Source: Luteimonas yindakuii (GTDB taxonomy: Bacteria > Pseudomonadota > Gammaproteobacteria > Xanthomonadales > Xanthomonadaceae). Taken from it: a stretch of DNA of 64,000 nt. The notes beneath the pieces are model-generated. The model searched no databases, was not told the DNA's origin, and worked only from the letters and a program-made list of their open reading frames with translations. The stretch covers positions 1,426,001 to 1,490,000 of the forward strand of contig NZ_CP039383.2 in NCBI RefSeq assembly GCF_004803715.2. Direction: 5' to 3'. Position numbers and translations under genes: made by a program. The stretch's first letter is position 1. Every line of letters starts with the position of its first letter. Positions 53,057 through 61,434 of this stretch are shown in pieces.

Positions 53057-54061
53057 ATGCAGGACCTCAACGATCTGTACTACTTCGCCGTGGTGGTCGA
53101 TCACGGGGGATTCGCGGCCGCGGAACGCGCGCTGGGCATCCCCAAGTCGCGACTGAGCCGGCGCATCAGCCAACTCGAGAACGAGCTCGGCGTCCGCCTG
53201 CTGCAGCGCTCGACGCGCCGGTTCGCGGTCACCGACGTGGGCCAGAGCGTGTACCGCCACGCGCAATCGATGCTGGCCGAGGCCGCTGCCGCGCGCGAGG
53301 TGGTCGACCGCCTCAGCGCCGAACCGCGTGGGCTGGTGCGGGTCAGCGTGCCTGTCTCGATCGCCCAGCAGTCCATGCCCAAGCTGTTGCCGGACTTCCT
53401 TGCACGCTACCCGCAGGTGCGCGTGCAGCTGCATGTCAACAACCGCCGCGTGGACGTCATCAACGAAGGCTTCGACATCGCCGTGCGCGTGCGTTCCAAG
53501 CTCGACGACGACGGCAGCCTGGTCATGCGCAGCTTCGGCCATGTCCAGGAACTGCTGGTCGCAAGCCCCGAGTACCTGCGTCGCGCGGGACGCCCGCGCG
53601 ACCCGGACGACCTGCGCGAACACGTCACCATGACCATGGGCGAGGACGAGGTGAAGCAGCGCTGGGAGCTGCACGGCGGCGACGGCCAGGTGCAGCGGAT
53701 CGAACTGAAGCCTCGCGTGGCGGGTTTCGACTTTCCGATGCTGATGTCGCTGGCGCGCCAGGGGCTGGGCATCACCATGCTGCCCGAAACCATCTGCGCC
53801 GATGCGGTGCGCAGCGGTGAACTGGAAGTGGTGCTGCCCGACTGGACCCTGCCGCAGGGCATTGCGCATGCGGTGTTTCCGTCACGGCGCGGCCTGTTAC
53901 CCGCGGTACGGGTGTTCATCGATTACCTCGCCGAGCGCCTGCCGCCGCTGCTCGCGGAGTCGAGCCTGGATTGCAAGAACCGCCCGAAAGGCGCCGGGCC
54001 GAATGGCGAGGGCACCACGCGTGGTACGTCCGCTGCGGCCCCGCGTGCGACAATGCGCTGA
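53057..54061 (+). CDS. LysR family transcriptional regulator
   Basis: A 334-residue LysR-type regulator. The winged helix-turn-helix is at about 1-60 (LNDLYYFAVVVDHGGFAAAE, ALGIPKSRLSRRISQLENEL), then a linker helix and the LysR_substrate domain, which starts RVSVPVSIAQQSMPKLLPDF. It belongs to the DsdC/AaeR-like branch where VTRVRV-like N-termini and SYAQPLR-type blocks are conserved; target genes are not evident. The ATG at 53057 is preferred to a GTG at 53018. Its C-terminus extends about 30 residues past the usual end (KNRPKGAGPNGEG) into the leader of the tRNA array. Confidence 0.88.
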   Translation: MQDLNDLYYFAVVVDHGGFAAAERALGIPKSRLSRRISQLENELGVRLLQRSTRRFAVTDVGQSVYRHAQSMLAEAAAAREVVDRLSAEPRGLVRVSVPVSIAQQSMPKLLPDFLARYPQVRVQLHVNNRRVDVINEGFDIAVRVRSKLDDDGSLVMRSFGHVQELLVASPEYLRRAGRPRDPDDLREHVTMTMGEDEVKQRWELHGGDGQVQRIELKPRVAGFDFPMLMSLARQGLGITMLPETICADAVRSGELEVVLPDWTLPQGIAHAVFPSRRGLLPAVRVFIDYLAERLPPLLAESSLDCKNRPKGAGPNGEGTTRGTSAAAPRATMR

Positions 54062-54137
54062 GCTGCGCGACCCGATACGGCTACGTCGCTCATCGTCTAG
54101 CATCCGCATCCGCTGCCTCGATGGACTTGCAGATTTC

Positions 54138-54229
54138 GGAAGCGTGGCCGAGTGGTTGAAGGCACCGATCTTGACCCGGAGGCCTGAAGGCCGGAGGGAA
54201 CAGCGGCATCGCCGCTGGTCAAACCGGCG
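54138..54229 (+). pseudogene. tRNA-Ser-like half element A1
   Basis: Starts GGAAGCGTGGCCGAG. Anticodon stem carries one mismatch (CCGAT against ACCGG), absent from A2 and A3. Insert hairpins: GGCCT/AGGCC and AGCGGC/GCCGCT. Confidence 0.75.
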
Positions 54230-54242
54230 TTGCTGAAAGAAC

Positions 54243-54331
54243 GGAGAGATGGCCGAGTGGTTTAAGGCAGCGGTCTTGACCCGGAGGCGATAGCCGGAGG
54301 GAACAGTGGCGCAGCCACTGGTCAAACCGCC
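54243..54331 (+). pseudogene. tRNA-Ser-like half element B1
   Basis: Starts GGAGAGATGGCC, identical to the intact tRNA-Ser at 54669 through nt 37. Insert hairpins: GGC/GCC with GATA loop and AGTGGC/GCCACT. Confidence 0.75.
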
Positions 54332-54351
54332 TTGATGGACTTGCAGATTTC

Positions 54352-54443
54352 GGAAGCGTGGCCGAGTGGTTGAAGGCACCGGTCTTGACCCGGAGGCCTG
54401 AAGGCCGGAGGGAGCAGCGGCATCGCCGCTGGTCAAACCGGCG
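54352..54443 (+). pseudogene. tRNA-Ser-like half element A2
   Basis: As A1, but with the fully paired anticodon stem CCGGT/ACCGG. Confidence 0.75.
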
Positions 54444-54456
54444 TTGCTGAAAGAAC

Positions 54457-54545
54457 GGAGAGATGGCCGAGTGGTTCAAGGCAGCGGTCTTGACCCGGAG
54501 GCGATAGCCGGAGGGAACAGTGGCGCAGCCACTGGTCAAACCGCC
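54457..54545 (+). pseudogene. tRNA-Ser-like half element B2
   Basis: As B1, with one D-loop change (GGTTCAAGGC instead of GGTTTAAGGC). Confidence 0.75.
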
Positions 54546-54565
54546 TTGATGGACTTGCAGATTTC

Positions 54566-54654
54566 GGAAGCGTGGCCGAGTGGTTGAAGGCACCGGTCTT
54601 GACCCGGAGGCTGAAAGCCGGAGGGAACAGCGGCATCGCCGCTGGTCAAACCGG
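54566..54654 (+). pseudogene. tRNA-Ser-like half element A3
   Basis: As A2, with the first insert hairpin changed to GGCT/AGCC (still paired) and a shortened 3' end, AAACCGG. Confidence 0.75.
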
Positions 54655-54668
54655 ATCGACGAAAAAAC

Positions 54669-54758
54669 GGAGAGATGGCCGAGTGGTTTAAGGCAGCGGT
54701 CTTGAAAACCGCCGAAGGGTCAAACCTTCCGTGGGTTCGAATCCCACTCTCTCCGCCA
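54669..54758 (+). tRNA. tRNA-Ser (anticodon TGA)
   Basis: A complete 90-nt serine tRNA: acceptor GGAGAGA/TCTCTCC, D arm GCCGAGTGGTTTAAGGC, anticodon stem GCGGT/ACCGC with loop CTTGAAA (anticodon TGA), long variable arm GAAGGGTCAAACCTTC, T arm GTGGGTTCGAATCCCAC and encoded CCA. It reads UCA and, by wobble, other UCN codons. It is the last member of the array and the only one with a 3' half. A response-regulator gene begins 78 nt further on. Confidence 0.97.
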
Positions 54759-54836
54759 ACCTTGCTGATCCTCCTTGCGGTCCCCCCACTCCATCGCTAG
54801 CCTCATACGCGGGGAAAGCAGAAGGAGGGGCCAAGG

Positions 54837-55484
54837 ATGACCATCCGTGTCTTTCTGGTAGACGACCATGCGCTCGTCCGTACGGGCCTGCGCATGATCC
54901 TGGCCAGCGAAGTCGACATCGAAGTGGTAGGCGAAGCGGAGACCGGCGAAGCGGCACTGCCGGACATCCGCCGCCTGAAGCCGGACGTGGTGCTGTGCGA
55001 CCTGCATCTGCCGGGCCTGAGCGGCCTGGAGGTGACCGAGCGCATCGTGCGCGGCAAGTACGGTGCGCGGGTGATCGTGGTGTCGGTGCTCGAGGACGGG
55101 CCGATGCCCAAGCGCCTGATCGACGCGGGCGCCTCCGGCTACGTCGGCAAGGCGGGCGATGCCAGCGAGCTGTTGCGCGCGGTGCGCGTGGTCGCCGCCG
55201 GCAAGCGGTACCTGGCCACCAGCATCGCGCAGAACATGGCGCTGTCCGCGCTGGCCGGCAATGACAGCCCCTTCGACCAGCTGTCCGCGCGCGAGCTCGA
55301 GATCGCGATGCTGCTGATCCAGGGGTTGCGACAGGAAGAGATCGCGCGTCGGCTGAGCCTCAGTGCCAAGACCGTCAATACCCACAAGACGCGGATGTTC
55401 GCGAAGCTGCAGCTGCACGACACGATCGCGCTGGCCCGGCTGGCCGGGCAATACGGCCTGGCCGACCCCACGCACGCGCTGTAG
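54837..55484 (+). CDS. NarL/FixJ-family response regulator (UvrY/GacA-like)
   Basis: A 215-residue two-component regulator. Receiver: VFLVDDHALVRTGLRMILAS with the acidic pair, the phospho-acceptor Asp55 in VVLCDLHLPGLSG, and Lys at about 105 in GASGYVGKAG. Output: LuxR-type helix-turn-helix near the C-terminus (LSARELEIAMLLIQGLRQEE, then RRLSLSAKTVNTHKTRMFAK). The plan and many residues match GacA/UvrY, which in gammaproteobacteria activates small RNAs of the Csr/Rsm system; a uvrC gene, often beside it elsewhere, is not here. ATG 54837 has AGGAGGGG upstream. Followed by a strong terminator. Confidence 0.9.
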   Translation: MTIRVFLVDDHALVRTGLRMILASEVDIEVVGEAETGEAALPDIRRLKPDVVLCDLHLPGLSGLEVTERIVRGKYGARVIVVSVLEDGPMPKRLIDAGASGYVGKAGDASELLRAVRVVAAGKRYLATSIAQNMALSALAGNDSPFDQLSARELEIAMLLIQGLRQEEIARRLSLSAKTVNTHKTRMFAKLQLHDTIALARLAGQYGLADPTHAL

Positions 55485-55502
55485 CACTTGCAGGGCAACA
55501 AA

Positions 55503-55528
55503 AAAGGGCGGCCCGAGGGCCGCCCTTT
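55503..55528. terminator. Bidirectional rho-independent terminator
   Basis: AAAGGGCGGCC / GGCCGCCCTTT, an 11-bp stem with a CGAG loop, with A-runs on the left and TTTCTGTTT on the right. It serves both the regulator (+) and rne (-), which converge here. Confidence 0.9.
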
Positions 55529-55547
55529 CTGTTTGCATCGCCGATGA

Positions 55548-58500
55548 TCAGGCGTCGCGCGTTGGTGCGGTGTTGGCCGCCGCCTCCTGCGCAGACGTGG
55601 CGTGCCCGCTGCCGTCGTCATCGACACCCGCAGCTTCGACCTGCGTGGACTCTTCGGTGTCAGCGTCGACCCCGGCAGGCGTCGCGGCCAGCGCATCCGG
55701 CTCATCCGCGGTGCTCGCATCGAACAGGCCCGGCATGACCGGATCGACCGTGGCGACTGCCGAAGCCTGCGCTGCCGGCACCTGCTCCGGATTAACCGCT
55801 GGCTCGGACGCGACGTCAGCTGCATTCACCGCCGCATCTGCCGGCGTCGGGTTGACGACGGCGGTCTCCCCGGAATGATCCTGCGACGTTTCGGCCTCGA
55901 CGCCCGACTCCTGCTGCGCGGCGGCGACGGTTTCCGCGGACTGGACCGGCGCCGGTACGTCCTGCACCGGCGTGGGCCTGTCCCGTGCGGGCTCGCGCCG
56001 CGCGGCTTCGTCCTCTACAGACCGGACTTCGACTGGTTCTGCCTGGGCGGGCTCGGCCCGGGCAGGTGCCGGCGGCTCGACCGGGGACGGCGACTCGGCG
56101 ATCTCCGGCTGCCGCTCCACTTCGGGGCCACCGCGGTCATGGTTCGACCTGTAGCGGTCCGGCACGGCGGGAGGTGCCGGCGGCTCGACAGCTGCCGTCG
56201 TCTCTGCCTGGGCAGTGGCTGCCACCGCCGGTGCTTCCTGTGCGGCGGCCGCGGTCATCGCCACCGCTGCGACGGCGACGCTGGCCGCTGCACGTTGTGC
56301 GGGTTCCGCGTCTTCGGTGGTCTCCTGCACAGGCGCGGCGGTGCGCTCGCGAACGGGCGCCGGCATGTCATCGAAATCGAACTCGGGCTGCGAGCCGTCG
56401 ACCGCCGGCGTGGGGCCGTCGGAAGCGACGTTGTCGTCCTGCATCGCGCCATCCTCGCCAGCCGCGGCCTGCTCGCCGTTGCCACGACGACGGCGACGAC
56501 CGCCGCGACGTCCGCGACGACGACGGCTGCCACCATCGCCTTCGCCGTTGCTGTCGTCCTGTGCCGCGGTGGCATCGGTCGCCGCTGCCTCGGCGACATC
56601 TGCCGCGAGCTGGACATTGGTGTCGACAGCGGATGCCTCGATCGCTTCGGCCGGGGCCGCTGCGATGGACCTGCCGAGCCCGTCCGTCGCGGCAGCGGTC
56701 GTCACGACCGCTGCATCGTCACGACGCTTGTCCTCGCCCTGGCCACGCGGAGTGCCCGCGTCGGCGAGGTCGGCCTTGCGTCCACCCTGCTGGCCATCCG
56801 GCCTCGGCTGCTTTGGCGGCCGCGGCTGCTTCTGCTGCTGGGCATTCTGCTGCGCCGGTGCGGAAGCCTGCTGGGCGACCTGCTGTGCAGCCTGTGCGCC
56901 CTTGGCCGCCTTTTCGCCCTTGTTGCCGCGCTCGGGCCGCTCGGCCTGCGTGTTGCGCGCCTCGCGGCCGCCCTGTGTTGCGTTGCGTTCGCCATGCGCC
57001 GGCTTCGGCCCGCGCCGTTCGTCACGACGTCCGTTGCCACCGCCACCGTCACGGCCCTGACGGCGGTCGCCGCGCCGGCCACCGCGGCCATTGCGGTCGC
57101 CGGACGCGTCGTCACGATCCTGCTGCGGGCGATTGCCGCGGGTGCCGGTGGCCGGCGATGCCGGCTCGGACGCGAACAGGCGCTTCAGCCAGCCGACCAG
57201 GCCCGCGGCAGGCGCGGGCACCGGTGCCGCGACAGGCGCCACGGGCGATGCCACGGCCACCGGTGCAGGTGCTTCCTCGCGCGGCTCGCGCACCGGCGCG
57301 GGCTGCGTGGGACGCACGTTGGTGACCGCTGGCGGCGGCACGTTGAGGTTGTTCTTGTTGAGCGCGATGGTTGCCAGCTTGCGCGGCGTGCCGCGCTGGT
57401 AGCTTGGCTTGCTGGTCTCTTCGCCGAGCTCGTTCTCGCGGATGCGGGTGACTTCGTAATGCGGCGTGTGCAGCTGCTCGTCGGCCACGATCAGGATCGG
57501 CGCCGTGTGGCGCTTCTCGATCTCCGCCAGCGCGCCGCGCTTCTCGTTGAGCAGGTAGTTGGCGATCTCGACCGGCGCCTGCACCAGCACCTGGCCGGTG
57601 TTGTCCTTCATCGCGTGCTCTTCGGCGACGCGGATGATCGACAGCGACAGCGACTCGATGCTGCGCATCCGGCCGTGGCCCTCGCAGCGCGGGCAGACGA
57701 TCTGGCTCGACTCGCCCAGGCTTGCGCGCAGGCGCTGGCGGCTCATTTCCAGCAGGCCGAACTTGGAGATCCGGCCCAGCTGCACGCGCGCGCGGTCGTA
57801 CTTGAGCGCGTTCTGCAGGCGGTTCTCGACCTCGCGCTGGTGCTTGGAGGACGACATGTCGATGAAGTCGATCACCACCAGGCCGCCGAGGTCGCGCAGG
57901 CGCAGCTGGCGGGCGACTTCGTCGGCTGCCTCGAGGTTGGTGTGGAACGCGGTTTCCTCGATGTCGCCGCCGCGGGTGGCGCGCGCGGAGTTCACGTCGA
58001 CCGCGGTCAGCGCTTCGGTCTGGTCGATCACCAGCGCGCCGCCGGACGGCAGGCGGATGGTGCGCTCGTAGGCGTTCTCGATCTGCGATTCGATCTGGAA
58101 GCGGTTGAACAGCGGGGTGTCGTCGGTGTAGTGCTTGAGCTTGCGCAGGTTGTGCGGCATCACCTGCTCGACGAATTCCTTCGCCTCTTCATACATCTCA
58201 GGCGTGTCGACGAGGATCTCGCCGATGTCGGCGCGCATGTAGTCACGCAGCGCGCGGGTGATCAGGCGCGATTCCTGGTAGATCAGGAACGAGGCCGGCT
58301 TCGACAGCGCGGCGTCGCAGATCGCCTTCCAGATGCTGAGCAGGTAGTCGAGGTCCCACTGCAGTTCCTCGGCATCGCGGCCGACGCCGGCGGTGCGGAT
58401 GATCACCCCCATCTCGTCGGGGATGTTGAGCTTGTCCATCGCCTCTTTAAGCGCGGCGCGGTCCTCGCCCTCGATGCGGCGCGACACGCCGCCGGCGGTG

Positions 58501-58898
58501 GGCGAGTTCGGCATCAGCACCATGTAACGGCCGGCCAGCGAGATGAACGTGGTCAGGGCGGCGCCCTTGTTACCGCGCTCTTCCTTCTCCACCTGGACCA
58601 CGACTTCCTGGCCCTCGCGCAACAGCTCGCGGATGCCGGCATTCCGATGGTCGACGCCCGCCTGGTAGTAGTCGCGGGAAATTTCCTTCAGCGGCAGGAA
58701 GCCCTGGCGGTCGGCGCCGTAATCGACGAAGGCGGCTTCCAGCGAGGGCTCGAGCCGGGTGATGCGGCCCTTGTAGATATTGGACTTGCGCTGTTCCTGC
58801 GACGGTTGCTCGATGTCGATGTCGTAGAGCGTCTGTCCGTCAACAGTGGCCACGCGCAGTTCTTCGGCCTGCGTGGCGTTGATCAGCATGCGTTTCAT
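55548..58898 (-). CDS. rne: Ribonuclease E
   Basis: A 1116-residue RNase E, the main mRNA-decay and rRNA/tRNA-processing endonuclease. Catalytic half (about 1-520): start [21 protein letters not shown]1 domain (about 36-118), catalytic aspartates in [16 protein letters not shown] and [11 protein letters not shown], and the zinc-link [12 protein letters not shown]. The C-terminal half is long, low-complexity and unlike the catalytic half: RG/Gly-Asn-rich blocks (about 600-700), an Arg block [11 protein letters not shown] (about 850) and long Pro/Ala/Glu/Val stretches ending TRDA. It is expected to scaffold the degradosome. ATG 58898 begins the conserved N-terminus. Confidence 0.97.
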   Translation of the reverse strand: MKRMLINATQAEELRVATVDGQTLYDIDIEQPSQEQRKSNIYKGRITRLEPSLEAAFVDYGADRQGFLPLKEISRDYYQAGVDHRNAGIRELLREGQEVVVQVEKEERGNKGAALTTFISLAGRYMVLMPNSPTAGGVSRRIEGEDRAALKEAMDKLNIPDEMGVIIRTAGVGRDAEELQWDLDYLLSIWKAICDAALSKPASFLIYQESRLITRALRDYMRADIGEILVDTPEMYEEAKEFVEQVMPHNLRKLKHYTDDTPLFNRFQIESQIENAYERTIRLPSGGALVIDQTEALTAVDVNSARATRGGDIEETAFHTNLEAADEVARQLRLRDLGGLVVIDFIDMSSSKHQREVENRLQNALKYDRARVQLGRISKFGLLEMSRQRLRASLGESSQIVCPRCEGHGRMRSIESLSLSIIRVAEEHAMKDNTGQVLVQAPVEIANYLLNEKRGALAEIEKRHTAPILIVADEQLHTPHYEVTRIRENELGEETSKPSYQRGTPRKLATIALNKNNLNVPPPAVTNVRPTQPAPVREPREEAPAPVAVASPVAPVAAPVPAPAAGLVGWLKRLFASEPASPATGTRGNRPQQDRDDASGDRNGRGGRRGDRRQGRDGGGGNGRRDERRGPKPAHGERNATQGGREARNTQAERPERGNKGEKAAKGAQAAQQVAQQASAPAQQNAQQQKQPRPPKQPRPDGQQGGRKADLADAGTPRGQGEDKRRDDAAVVTTAAATDGLGRSIAAAPAEAIEASAVDTNVQLAADVAEAAATDATAAQDDSNGEGDGGSRRRRGRRGGRRRRRGNGEQAAAGEDGAMQDDNVASDGPTPAVDGSQPEFDFDDMPAPVRERTAAPVQETTEDAEPAQRAAASVAVAAVAMTAAAAQEAPAVAATAQAETTAAVEPPAPPAVPDRYRSNHDRGGPEVERQPEIAESPSPVEPPAPARAEPAQAEPVEVRSVEDEAARREPARDRPTPVQDVPAPVQSAETVAAAQQESGVEAETSQDHSGETAVVNPTPADAAVNAADVASEPAVNPEQVPAAQASAVATVDPVMPGLFDASTADEPDALAATPAGVDADTEESTQVEAAGVDDDGSGHATSAQEAAANTAPTRDA

Positions 58899-59363
58899 GG
58901 GTGCGTTCCTCGCGCGCTGCACCGCGCGGAACGCCGTGGGCGTCTCGCCTCTGGAGACTTGGACCGCGCCACCCGGGATGAGCCCGGGGGGCAGGGCAAG
59001 GGGATGCCCCGGCGCCTGGCGGCGCGGCCTTGGGTATTCCAGCGCTGCGACACCACGGCGGACCGCGGGAGCGCTTGTTGTTCGTTGTCTGTTTTGGGGC
59101 CGGAGGCGGGCCGGCTGAGCCGTACGCCACGCGGGTCATGTTCAATACACCGGATCCTCGCGGCCCGGACGATGGCCGGGTCTGCCGATGAGCCGCTAAC
59201 ATGTCCGCCCCGGGGGCGGTGGCCGCGCACTGCATCGGAATCGAAGGAAGGCGGGCTTTCGGCCCCCGCGCGCGGCGCTGGCCACATCGGCCGCACCACT
59301 CGCAACTCCCTGCGAAATCAAACCCTTATCTCGCGCGGCGAGTGTAGCAGATCAAAATCGCCG
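58899..59363. other. rne leader / rne-rluC divergent intergenic region
   Basis: 465 nt without a convincing gene. In other gammaproteobacteria the rne 5' leader is long and structured and mediates autoregulation; length and position agree, but no conserved hairpin was verified. The minus strand contains several GC-rich inverted repeats. A rluC promoter must lie in its right part; TGTAGC at 59344 is a weak -10 candidate. No tRNA or other recognised RNA was found. Confidence 0.5.
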
Positions 59364-60329
59364 ATGGCCCATTCAGAAACACCCCCACGCGCCGGTGGCG
59401 CCCGCACGGTCCGGGTGCCCGATGACCGTGACGGCCAGCGCCTCGACAACTTCCTGCTGGGCCAGCTGAAAGGCGCGCCGCGCAGCCTGGTCTACAAGCT
59501 GGTGCGCTCGGGCCAGGTCCGCGTCAACGGTGGCCGCGCCAAGGCGGAACGGAAGCTCGCCGGCGGTGACGAGGTGCGGATCCCGCCGGTGCGGATCGAG
59601 GAGCCCGGCACGCCGGGACGGCCGGCCAAGGGGCTGCTGCAGGCGATCGAATCCTCGATCGTGTTCGAGGACGCGCGCCTGCTGGCGCTGAACAAGCCCT
59701 CCGGCATCGCCAGTCATGGCGGCAGCGGGATCAGTTTCGGCGTCATCGAGACCCTGCGGGCCCTGCGGCCGGATGAGCCGTTCGAGCTGGTCCATCGCCT
59801 CGACCGCGACACCTCGGGCCTGCTGGTGATCGCCAGGAAGCGCTCGGCGCTGACCACGCTGCAGGCGTTGATGCGCGAAGACGACGGCGGCATCGCCAAG
59901 CGTTACCTGGCGCTGCTGGCGGGGCGGATGCCGGACGGGCTCATGAGCGTGGACGCCCCGTTGCACGTGGGCCTGCGCCAGGGCGGGGAGCGCCATGTGC
60001 AGGTCAACCAGGCCGGCAAGCCGTCGCTCAGCCATTTCCGCGTGCTCGAGCGCCGCGGCGGCCATTCCTGGTGCGAGGTCCGCATCGAGACCGGCCGCAC
60101 CCACCAGATCCGCGTGCATGCGCAGCACATCGGCCACCCGGTTGCCGGCGACGACAAGTACGGCGACCCGGAGGTCAACCGTCGCCTGCGCGACCAGATC
60201 GGGCTGAAGCGGCTGGCCCTGCATGCCGCATCGATGGAATTCGCCCTCGAGGACGGCCGCGTGCCGTACGTGCTGCATGCCCCGCTGGCGCCCGAGCTGG
60301 CAACGGTGCTGGATGCGCTCGGCGGCTGA
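59364..60329 (+). CDS. rluC: Pseudouridine synthase RluC
   Basis: A 321-residue 23S rRNA pseudouridine synthase (modifies positions equivalent to E. coli 955, 2504 and 2580). An N-terminal S4 RNA-binding domain (about 17-80: RLDNFLLGQLKGAPRSLVYK, VNGGRAKAERKLAGGDEVRI) precedes the catalytic domain with LNKPSGIASHGGSG and the catalytic Asp in VHRLDRDTSGLLVIA; the closing motif is GRTHQIRVHAQHIGHPVAGD. Divergent rne-rluC order matches E. coli. Start ATG 59364. Confidence 0.95.
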   Translation: MAHSETPPRAGGARTVRVPDDRDGQRLDNFLLGQLKGAPRSLVYKLVRSGQVRVNGGRAKAERKLAGGDEVRIPPVRIEEPGTPGRPAKGLLQAIESSIVFEDARLLALNKPSGIASHGGSGISFGVIETLRALRPDEPFELVHRLDRDTSGLLVIARKRSALTTLQALMREDDGGIAKRYLALLAGRMPDGLMSVDAPLHVGLRQGGERHVQVNQAGKPSLSHFRVLERRGGHSWCEVRIETGRTHQIRVHAQHIGHPVAGDDKYGDPEVNRRLRDQIGLKRLALHAASMEFALEDGRVPYVLHAPLAPELATVLDALGG

Positions 60330-60386
60330 ATCCTGTTGGCCGCGGATCACGCGGAAGAACGGGATCCGTGGCAGGAAGTCGCCGGC

Positions 60387-60728
60387 TCAGCCGATGAGCA
60401 CGTCGGCCTTCGCCGCGCAGATGAAGTCGTTCTCGCTCAGGCCACCGACGTCGTGGGTCGACCAGCGCACCACGCAACGGTCGTAGTGGACACCGAGGTC
60501 GGGGTGATGGTCCTCGCGGTGGGCGATGAAGGCGAGGGCGTTCACGAAGGCCATGGTGCGGTGGTAGTCGTCGAAGCGGAACGTGCGCACCAGTGCGTGG
60601 CCGTTCTCGGCGAGCTCCCAGGCGGGGACTTCGGGCAGCAGCTCGCGCAGGCGTGCTTCCGGAAGCCGGTGTTCGCTGCCCCGGCGCGGGATGCAATGGG
60701 CCTGTGCAAGCGGCACGAGATCGGACAT
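60387..60728 (-). CDS. phhB: 4a-hydroxytetrahydrobiopterin dehydratase (PCD/PhhB)
   Basis: A 113-residue pterin-4a-carbinolamine dehydratase, which recycles the pterin cofactor of phenylalanine hydroxylase. Diagnostic part: [20 protein letters not shown], the HHPD motif, and the D of [14 protein letters not shown]. Length is normal. A role without phhA (not in the window) is common, where it supports other pterin or RpoE-dependent functions. ATG 60728; divergent from nfuA (96 nt) and convergent with rluC. Confidence 0.93.
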   Translation of the reverse strand: MSDLVPLAQAHCIPRRGSEHRLPEARLRELLPEVPAWELAENGHALVRTFRFDDYHRTMAFVNALAFIAHREDHHPDLGVHYDRCVVRWSTHDVGGLSENDFICAAKADVLIG

Positions 60729-60812
60729 GGCGGGCTCCTCGGTAATCCAACCGCAGGCCAACGGCGCAGGACCGCGCGCGCGGGCGTTCCGGAAAAGGTG
60801 TGACGGGAAGGC

Positions 60813-60818
60813 TAGAAT
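60813..60818 (+). promoter_or_regulatory. Candidate -10 box of nfuA
   Basis: TAGAAT six nt before the ATG, with no ribosome site between, implying a leaderless or nearly leaderless mRNA. No convincing -35 box was found. Confidence 0.35.
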
Positions 60819-60824
60819 ACGCCG

Positions 60825-61418
60825 ATGATCCAGATCTCCGACAGCGCACAGACCCACTTCCGCACCCTGATCGAACGCGAAGGCCTGCCCGGTCTCGGTG
60901 TACGCCTTGCGGCAATGCATGCCGGCACGTCGCGTGCCGACGTGCGTCTCGAGTTCGCCGAACCCGCCGATCTGCGCGGCGACGAGTGGGCAGTGGACTG
61001 CGAGGGTTTCACCCTGTGGCTTGAAGCCGACAGCGTGCGCTGGCTGGATGGCGCCGAGATCGACTACGCGGTGCAGGCCACCGGCGGGCAACTGCAGATC
61101 CGCGCGCCGAAGATCAAGGGCGAAGTGCCGGCGGATTCCGCGTCGCTGGTGGAGCGGGTGCGCTGGCTGGTGGAACACGAGATCAACCCGCAGCTGGCCC
61201 AGCATCGCGGCCATGTGTCGGTGGTGGAAGTGACCGGCGATGGCGTCGTGGTGCTGCGCTTCGGCGGCGGCTGCCACGGCTGCGGGATGGCCGACATCAC
61301 CCTCAAGCAGGGTATCGAGAAGACCCTTGTGGAGAAGGTGCCGGGGGTGACCGCGGTGCGCGACGCCACCGACCACGACACCGGCGACGCGCCGTACGTG
61401 CCGCGCGACGCCGCCTGA
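60825..61418 (+). CDS. nfuA: Fe-S biogenesis protein NfuA
   Basis: A 197-residue iron-sulphur carrier. An N-terminal A-type-like domain (about 1-90, [20 protein letters not shown]) without the three A-type cysteines, followed by the Nfu domain with the cluster-binding CxxC in [20 protein letters not shown] (about 151-170). It delivers 4Fe-4S clusters to apo-enzymes, mainly under iron or oxidative stress. It has no Shine-Dalgarno sequence, and TAGAAT lies just upstream of the ATG. It is followed after 16 nt by the repetitive membrane protein gene. Confidence 0.95.
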   Translation: MIQISDSAQTHFRTLIEREGLPGLGVRLAAMHAGTSRADVRLEFAEPADLRGDEWAVDCEGFTLWLEADSVRWLDGAEIDYAVQATGGQLQIRAPKIKGEVPADSASLVERVRWLVEHEINPQLAQHRGHVSVVEVTGDGVVVLRFGGGCHGCGMADITLKQGIEKTLVEKVPGVTAVRDATDHDTGDAPYVPRDAA

Positions 61419-61434
61419 CAGGGCCCCGGCGCGA

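Larger units (their letters stand above)
54121..54668 (+). repeat. Tandem array of tRNA-Ser-like half elements, 214-bp period
   Basis: Two alternating element types (A, B) run A-B-A-B-A and then into a genuine tRNA-Ser. The spacing from A to A and from B to B is exactly 214 bp. Each element holds the first 37 nt of a tRNA-Ser gene (acceptor 5' strand, D arm and anticodon arm to the end of TGA), then a 44-46-nt insert, then AAACCG plus the 3' side of the anticodon stem. T arm, variable arm and acceptor 3' strand are absent. Spacers are constant: GTTGCTGAAAGAAC (A to B) and TTGATGGACTTGCAGATTTC (B to A), like those of a tRNA operon. Confidence 0.9.

Noticed and set aside
54243..54331. Group I intron in a tRNA-Ser anticodon loop
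   Set aside because: The insert is only 44-46 nt, without intron core elements, and the 3' exon (T arm, acceptor) is missing.
53897..54636. Minus-strand ORFs coding repeated peptides
   Set aside because: The repeats come from the 214-bp tRNA-like array read backwards; there is no ribosome site or protein family.
54121..54668. CRISPR array
   Set aside because: The units are 214 bp with constant spacers and tRNA-like content; there are no unique spacers and no cas genes.
55602..59363. Very long open frame on the plus strand opposite rne
   Set aside because: It is antisense to the conserved RNase E gene and stays open because of high GC bias; only its last 321 codons (rluC) are a real gene.
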